From assembly GCA_964036045.1 (NCBI GenBank), contig OZ038385.1, positions 23,962,353 to 24,026,352 on the forward strand: a stretch of DNA of 64,000 nucleotides, in the 5' to 3' direction. This DNA is from Eutreptiella sp. 'Long Island Sound 2002' (lineage: Eukaryota > Euglenozoa > Euglenophyceae > Eutreptiales > Eutreptiaceae). A program made the translations under genes and the position numbers. How positions within the stretch are numbered: position 1 is the first letter of the stretch; each line of letters opens with the position of its first letter. Under the pieces are notes generated by a model that ran no database searches, had not been told where the DNA came from, and saw only the letters and a list, made by a program, of their open reading frames with translations. This document shows positions 58,041 through 64,000 of the stretch, piece by piece.

Positions 58041-58345
58041 TACATCAATGTCTATGTCTATGTCTATGTCTATGACCATGCCCATGACCATGTCTATGTC
58101 TACATCTATGTCTATGTCTATGTCTATGTCTATGTCTATGTCTATGTCTATGTCTATGTCTATGTCTATGTCTATGTCTATGTCTATGTCTATGTCTATG
58201 TCTATGTCTATGTCTATATCTATGCCTACGTCTGTGTCTATGTCTATGCCCATGCCCATGCCCATGTCTATGTCTATATCTGTGCCTGTGTATATGTCTA
58301 TGTCTATGTCTATGCCCATGACCATGCCCAAGCCCAGGCCCACGT
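58026..58345. repeat. ATGTCT hexanucleotide array
   Basis: About 50 copies of ATGTCT, perfect over 58105-58215 and with ACATCT, GCCCAT and ACCATG variants at the edges. The unit keeps both strands open (Met-Ser and Asp-Ile), so the long frames across it are compositional. Confidence 0.97.
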
Positions 58346-58699
58346 CTATATTCATGCCTATATCTATCTTTACTCTATGTCTATATCTATCTCTGAGTCC
58401 ATCTCATTGTCCATCTCCATGCCTATATCTACGTCCGTCCCCAGCTCCATTATTGCGTTCCGTCTCTACATTTGTTTCTAGGACCATCTATATCGCTTCC
58501 GCTCCATTTCCCTCTCCCTAGCCACTCCCAGCGCACCTCCCGGCGCACCGACTGCGTGTTCATATCAATTGATCACCTTCGCCGGACTGCTCTGTGTACC
58601 TGTGGGACAACGCTTTGGCCAATGATTCCTGCCAACTCCTGGGCCCTTAGAAACACCACAATACAGTGGTGTACAGTGGGTACAGTGCCCGCACGTGCT

Positions 58700-59013
58700 C
58701 ATCCGTTGGAGCAATGCCAGGGATGGTGTACGTCGAATTGGATGGTGCACGCCGCTGTCACCGGGGCTGCACGTGGATTTTAGGACACGGGAAGCTCCGT
58801 GCCCCAGCTGCCGACTGCGCGTTGGGGGGCGGGGTATTTGCATTCCGCGGTGGCGCCGCGTATATTGTTGAGTGCCTTGTGACGTATGCCTGTGCAAGCG
58901 ACGCCACACTAACGTCCCGTTGTGGCACAACACCCGCCGACCGCACGGGTCCAGGGTCCGGGGCCAGCGTAAACCCCCAATGTGACGTGCCTGCAGAGAG
59001 TTGCGGGGACTAA
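58700..59013 (+). CDS. Possible exon of a Cys/Gly-rich extracellular protein
   Basis: The plus-strand frame reads PGMVYVELDGARRCHRGC, then ALGGGVFAFRGGAAYIVECL and TYACASDATLTSRCGTTPAD, ending in TAA at 59011. The GGGVFAFRGGAAYIV-C pattern resembles beta-helix repeats of secreted proteins, but this is a loose likeness. GC-rich third positions favour coding. A competing minus-strand frame (59340-58909) also has reasonable composition. All better-supported genes are on the minus strand. Confidence 0.3.
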
Positions 59014-59266
59014 GATGAGCCTGAGCATCAAACTGCAAACTGCGGGGCAGAGTCGCTGTAATGTGGTACGTTTGTAGTGAAACGGGACGCAGGTCGTGTA
59101 GTAGGCACAAGGCCCTTGGTCAGTGGAGTGAGCGGAAGGCAAACCCCCAGGTTCCTCTGGGGAAGTGGGCCCCCATAAAACGGGGATCCACTCTACACAG
59201 CCCGTCCCCACGAATGCAGCAGGTGCTACGCCTTTGCCCAAGTAGCTCCAGCCGCCACATGCGGTC

Positions 59267-59750
59267 TCATGCGCCACCGGCCGTACCGTCGGCCTGGCCG
59301 TCAGGGCCCCCATAGCGCAATGCAGCGCATCTCGGTCCATCCGCTGCTGCGCTCATGCAAACGGCGCCGCCGACCTCCGCCTCGACCCGGAATGCGTTGC
59401 GGCAGGGGCTCAGACCCGCCCGCGATGCGGGTCGGTGCACTCTCCCCGGGTCGCACATCCCAGTCGCTGCGCTGCCAATCCTGCAAGTTGCACCAGGGCA
59501 GCGGTCCCATCTCCAGATCCACCACCCGCCACGCTTCTCCGCTGTCGCACATGCGCTTGCCTCTCCCTCCCAGGCATGACCACACCTTCTTAGTCGGCCG
59601 TCTGAGCGATACCCCGTGTCACCAGGGCGCCAGGTGGTCGCGAGTGCCTCAGCGACCCCGGCACCAGCCCAGCTCCAGCCGCAGCACCGTCTCTTGGAGC
59701 CCTCGCTACCCCTCACTCAGACGGCGGGGGCTGGATGTGCACATGCTCTG
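59267..59750 (-). other. GC-rich island open in several frames
   Basis: Three minus-strand frames are open over much of this block (one reads GEAWRVVDLEMGPLPWCNLQ, another EAEVGGAVCMSAAADGPRCA). One of them is likely an exon of a minus-strand gene, perhaps joined to 60822-60609, but I cannot choose among them without comparison. Confidence 0.25.
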
Positions 59751-60608
59751 GGCAAATGTCTGTCCCTCTGCACATCTGAGAGCAGGAGTACACCGTCACC
59801 GTCCCAAAATCCAAACCCTCGTCACCTGAGGAAAAAACAGGGGCGCGCGCGGGCAGACAAGAGGCAGGCGCGTGCAGGACTTTCCCTGACGCAAAGAGAA
59901 AAGGAACAGATTGCCTCCCATTACTTTGTAGTCCAGAATGGGTACCCCCTTTAAGTGCACCCGCAGGGCCCGAAAAGGAAATTGCAGTGGAGAGCAGCGG
60001 GCGCACAAGTACTGCTATGTTATCGAACAACACTCTGAGACAACCGCCAACAACCGTCAAGTGGTCGGTTGTCCAACTGTCGGCGGTTGGCAGTTAACCG
60101 TCGGCAGTTGGGAGTCAATCGCCAGCAGATGGATGAGCGCCGGCGGTCCCAAACTTTCCCTCAAAAAGCACACCAACCCCTACCCCTTAACGAAACCCCC
60201 GGCCAGTGGTGGAACACCATGGGCTATTTCCTTCGAGGCATCACAGCAGCTACGCTCTGGAGGGAAATGATGAAGAACGAGCACCAGGGGGCTGCTGGGG
60301 CGCGCGGGGACGTTGATGGTACCATAACATGTGCACTGCGGCAGCCGGAGGTGCAGCCGCTGGGCTATACTCCTTGTATAGCTCATGTCTTGCAGTCCCA
60401 TCACCAGAAACTCATCCGCCTCATGGCTCCCTCTGTAGTGTGGGGGGATCCACAGTCTTTTTGCTTTGCTTGGCTCCGTTGGAACTGTGGTCCTCCCCCA
60501 GTTCTCGTCTCTCTAGTCTATCCTCATCCTCCGCTATCTTCCCTCCATGCATGGCACATGTCTTTGTTGTCAGCCCCCCGAGGCGCAAAGGCCAACGCAG
60601 GCCCATAC

Positions 60609-60822
60609 TGCCGCAGGCAGCGACCAGGGTCACGCCTGCCAGGCTCGACAGTCCCTCCGGGGGCCTGGCAGTCGATGCGGCGGGTTCCGACGGTTTGGGC
60701 GGCACCTCCAGGGGACTTGGAGGAGGTTGAACACTGGGGTACGCAAGGATGACGACAGCGACCACAGTGACGAGACTGAGGATGCGCGTCGCCACACGAA
60801 ACAAGACCCTCGTCACGTTCAC
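60609..60822 (-). CDS. Probable first exon of a type II membrane protein
   Basis: The ATG at 60822 starts MNVTRVLFRVATRILSLVTV, with a basic residue cluster and then a hydrophobic anchor to about residue 27, a Pro/Ser-rich stem, and LAGVTLVAACG. The last strand resembles the first beta strand of GT-A enzymes. A donor GGCA/GTATGG at 60608 would end the exon in phase 1. The frame itself continues to 60421. The layout matches exon 1 of the gene at 8110, so a third glycosyltransferase-like gene is possible, but no second exon is proven. Confidence 0.4.
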
Positions 60823-61277
60823 GTCCAGTCACCGCGCAATTGCACTCGTCAGAGAGCTTTTGGTAGCGGCTGCATGACTACGCCCGCCTGCACCAGAATC
60901 TGAGGTCCCCGGACAATGAACAGAATACGAAGAAGGTTGGCAGCCTCGTCGCCGGTTACGCTTCCGGTGACTTCATGGCAACAACAATAACAGCCACGAG
61001 CACAACAACAAAACTGACAACAGAAAGGCACTGATGACAGAAAGGCATTATAGGGACGTGATTGCTGACCACACCACGGTCCCGGGGACCGGGCCGGCAG
61101 TACACCCAGAACACCCCAGGTGGCTGTGGGCCCAGGCCTTCCAGCGAAAGAGCAATGTGGCGCCCTCCACCCCACCCATCTTGACTTTACCCTCCAGCGG
61201 GTGCATACGCCAGCCATGCCGCTGTTTGTATCCCAGACCCCAGAATCCCTCGCACCCACCATCCTTCCAGCACCCAC

Positions 61278-61435
61278 CTGCCACATGTGTGTGGTTGTAC
61301 GGCTTCAACACGTAGACAATAGTGGGCATCAGCTGCAATTCCACCACACACGGCGCGCCACAAGCCTTGCACTCGGGCAGCTCATGCGGAATCTTTTCGT
61401 TGGAGATCCACAGGGGCACTGCCCCGATCTCCCAT
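61278..61435 (-). CDS. PDCD2: PDCD2-like C-terminal domain exon (partial gene)
   Basis: One internal exon with acceptor ATTCGCAG before 61435 and donor GGCAG/GTGGGT after 61278. It encodes WEIGAVPLWISNEKIP, then the Cys pair in ECKACGAPCVVELQLMPTIV. This is the start of the PDCD2 C-terminal domain (PLWIS, CxxCGAPRxFExQLMPQLL in relatives). PDCD2/TSR4 proteins chaperone ribosomal protein uS5 (RPS2) in 40S assembly. The MYND zinc-finger part and the end of the domain (the TIVVYTC region) should lie in other exons. I found neither, so upstream exons are probably beyond 64000 or in the 61436-64000 stretch, and the gene could also be a fragment. Confidence 0.65.
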
Positions 61436-64000
61436 CTGCGAATGGCAATGGGGAAACGGGGGTTCTTGGGGGATAATGTGAGGGGGAGGGAAATGTGGGG
61501 TTGTTGAGATGCAGATGGCTAGGCAGCATCAACAACGGGTCAACGTAAAATGAAAGGGTATGGAAGCCTTTTGGATTTGAATTGGATTTGAAGGACATGT
61601 CGGCACCATTCCGAGAACATATAAAGTAGTGACGGGGTTGTATTTCGGGGCATAGGGCCCATGAAGCGGGTGCTCGCATGACTGGTGCAAGACTGTGCAT
61701 GGTGCAGCCAACCAAGGCTGGGGCTGCAACGCCAATATCAGATCACGTGCAAACCTCCGACAGGCTGGTTGTGAAGACCATCAAATCCTAGTGCTAGCCG
61801 CAGTGTGTCTTCCTCCCTGGGGTTCGTACCTACAAGCGTGGATATGGAAGTGAGGGCCCATAAGCAATGAGACAACCGGATTCTCTTAGCAAATGAGGGG
61901 TGGGCCACAGAAGGCACGAACACACAAGGTGGCTTGGTTTAAGGGCTGGGGGGCGGTTGTGAGTCAAGCAGGTATCAGAACAGAGGAGGGGGGTTCCAAA
62001 ACCCAAAAGTTTGTGTCCCAACAATGGGAGTGCTTACTGTGCGCTGCAGGCGCCGCAAGGTAAGGGTAATTAGCTTAGTGTATGCTGTCCAAGAAACATA
62101 CACCTGAACAAAAAATTTTCGTGCGCGTTGATTTGTTGACACCATCACTGTCTACAGAGGAGAGACTACGTCCCCGGCTCAAGGTGCAAAGCGCGGTAGG
62201 GAATTCCACCCTTCTGCTGTGGTTACATCATCCCCTCGGTCAGAAGTAGCAGGACCCTAATGCTACTCCTTCCCCCATACCCCTTGAATCAGGCAACATG
62301 TATGACTGTATGTGAGCCCTCAACCATGCTATGGTTGTGTGTAAGTGTGTAAGTGTGTATGGGTGTGTCTCACAGCACTACGTGTTTGTGTTGTGTTCAC
62401 ATCGAAAACAACAAAGAGGACCTATTTTTGCGATGCTTGGATTCATTGAGAGGTTGATGAACTAGCACAACACGCCTTGTTGCAAAATTTTTTCCTAAAA
62501 ATCATCGCGTGCACTCCGGATGCGCAATGTGCCGCACAACGGCTATCCAATCCCCCCACCATAGCACAACGTCAGTCCCACCATCACACATTGTTGTGTG
62601 ATCCCCCACATCATAGGATGCCCACTCCAATGACATTGGCGTTTCGATTTGTTTCGCCCTTCGATAATTGGTCAAAAAGTGCCTGCCCCTATGACATGGG
62701 TGTTTCAATTCGTTTCGCATTTCGGTTGTGTGTAAGACTACTCATCATGGGGTGAGTAATTGGGTTCGGACGACAAAGGGTCCACAGAGCATGAGGTCAA
62801 GCTCGACGTTTTGAGTCGAAACCGGAGTTAGATTTGGGGTTGGAGCTAGAGTGGGAATCCGAGCTGGAGTGGGAGTCATAGTCAGTAGTCGGAGTCTGAG
62901 TTAAAGTCACATGTGGATGAGTCGTTGTCAACGGTACAGGGCTTTGTCCCAACTATGCGCTTGGGGAAATGGCCCCATGGACCATGGGGCAGGTATTTGA
63001 TGTTGCGCTTGTTGATGAATTGTTGGATGTGAACCAAGGCATAAACCATCGAATGGAGTTGCAGGATATGCTCCTCCTAATTCATCCCCAACTTTGTGAA
63101 TGGTCGCAGCACATAGCCTAGGTGAACAATTGGGCAAACAGATGCTCTCCCCGGCCCCGAGTGAAGGAGTGCCCATGATGTTACTTGGCTTGTGATCCCG
63201 GGTGATGTGTGTTCTTTGGCTTTGAATATGGTATAATACCATGCTCTCTTCCGGGGAAAGCGCCATCGAATAGGATCACCTTGCCCTTCTTGAGGTCTTT
63301 GAGCTGATCAAAAGCGGCTACTTAACCCTTTCCATTATGGGGGTCCCCAAAGCGGGGAGGACTCAAATGGATACATGGCCCGTCCCATATTGGGGACGAG
63401 CAACAAGTAGAGGCCCAAAAGTAGAAATGTAGTCAATAAATAGGGGGGAAACGGTTTATCGGGGTATATGTTATGTAAAAAAGCATCCGTATGTATGTAC
63501 CACTATATTTCATCTATCCAAAGATAATTACCCTTAGGATGATTATCCATTGTGTGCCACAAACGCCGCAAGATTAGCAACCCCAATAGCCCGAATCAAT
63601 TTTTCCTTTGGAAAAATTCATGTTTTCCCACTACAAAATCTGGATCCAAAAAGGGGGATGGGGGTCCCGGGAGGGGGGCTAGCCCCTCCTCCTCCTATGG
63701 TACAACTCCAACACTTGTTTCTTGGGCGAGCCGGTATTGGTGGATCGCCCGGTTCTGGTGTGTACCTGTTGAGGTCAAGTAGCTGCTTAGTGGGAAATGG
63801 TGCAGGCTAGACCTGGTTGGCAAGTAGCAGTCAACTCGTTGTACCCAGTAGTCATTGCTTTCGTAAATGCTTGAGGTTTTCACTTGTGTGTGCTGGTGCA
63901 GGTTCCCGGTGGCATGTGCAGGTGGCAGGAACTGGTGAAGTGGTGCAGATTAGTGTTACACGCAAAGCGGTTCCGGCCGTGATGTACCCTGCCCGAGACG
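61436..64000. other. No further exon recognised
   Basis: Lower-GC sequence with short frames only. Contains GTGTGTAAGTGTGTAAGTGT near 62338 and an imperfect GGAGT/CGGAGT tract at 62815-62905. If the PDCD2-like gene is intact, its 5' exons must be here or beyond the window. Confidence 0.4.

Noticed and set aside
58026-58345. Hexamer array considered as a CRISPR array
   Set aside because: There are no spacers or direct repeats of the right length, and the sequence is eukaryotic.
57978-58521. Met-Ser and Asp-Ile repeat ORFs on the two strands
   Set aside because: Both follow mechanically from the ATGTCT array, which is open in several frames.
61048-61277. Continuation of the PDCD2-like frame past the donor at 61277
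   Set aside because: The downstream residues are Gly/Trp/Cys-rich and unlike the rest of the PDCD2 C-terminal domain, and a good GTGGGT donor ends the exon first.

Overview
The window looks like a stretch of gene-poor, repeat-rich nuclear DNA from a eukaryotic microbe, probably an alga or other protist. I cannot place it more precisely. The evidence is GT-AG introns of about 0.5 to 4 kb, eukaryote-specific families (an ARL2BP/BART homologue, a PDCD2 C-terminal exon, type II membrane and secretory glycosyltransferases), GC-rich exons in more mixed-composition DNA, and no operons, Shine-Dalgarno sites or rRNA. Long G or C runs, microsatellites and decayed mobile DNA fill most of the rest.

Reading exons against each other with consistent splice phases gave these genes, in coordinate order, all on the minus strand: (1) a five-exon type II membrane glycosyltransferase-like gene (8110 down to 2445, 3' end not found); (2) a two-exon ARL2BP/BART homologue (17980-15563); (3) a single-exon membrane-anchored SAM methyltransferase-like gene (23922-23101); (4) a single-exon secreted NHL-type beta-propeller protein (29345-28242); (5) a complete four-exon secretory glycosyltransferase-like gene with a DTD motif (43133-35342); (6) a complete three-exon leucine-rich-repeat gene with 29-residue repeats and an F-box-like N terminus (54453-49501); (7) one exon of a PDCD2-like gene (61435-61278). 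A weaker first exon of a membrane protein lies at 60822-60609.

The spaces and introns hold repeats: an 0.84 kb segment present at both 1-845 and 38620-39455; a three-copy short element lying in or next to glycosyltransferase introns; two linked repeat families between 12 and 19 kb; fragments of a PWWP-like ORF family in at least five places; a nearly perfect 541 bp inverted duplication that brackets the first exon of the LRR gene; a MITE-like element with terminal inverted repeats inside the LRR intron; tRNA-like degenerate elements; and a hexanucleotide (ATGTCT) array.

The two glycosyltransferase-like genes, the propeller protein and the methyltransferase all carry a signal or membrane anchor, so this neighbourhood is weighted toward the secretory pathway. 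I see no sign that they form one pathway. No well-defined new system is evident. The most notable signals are the one-directional gene order, the PWWP-like dispersed family and the inverted duplication around the LRR gene.
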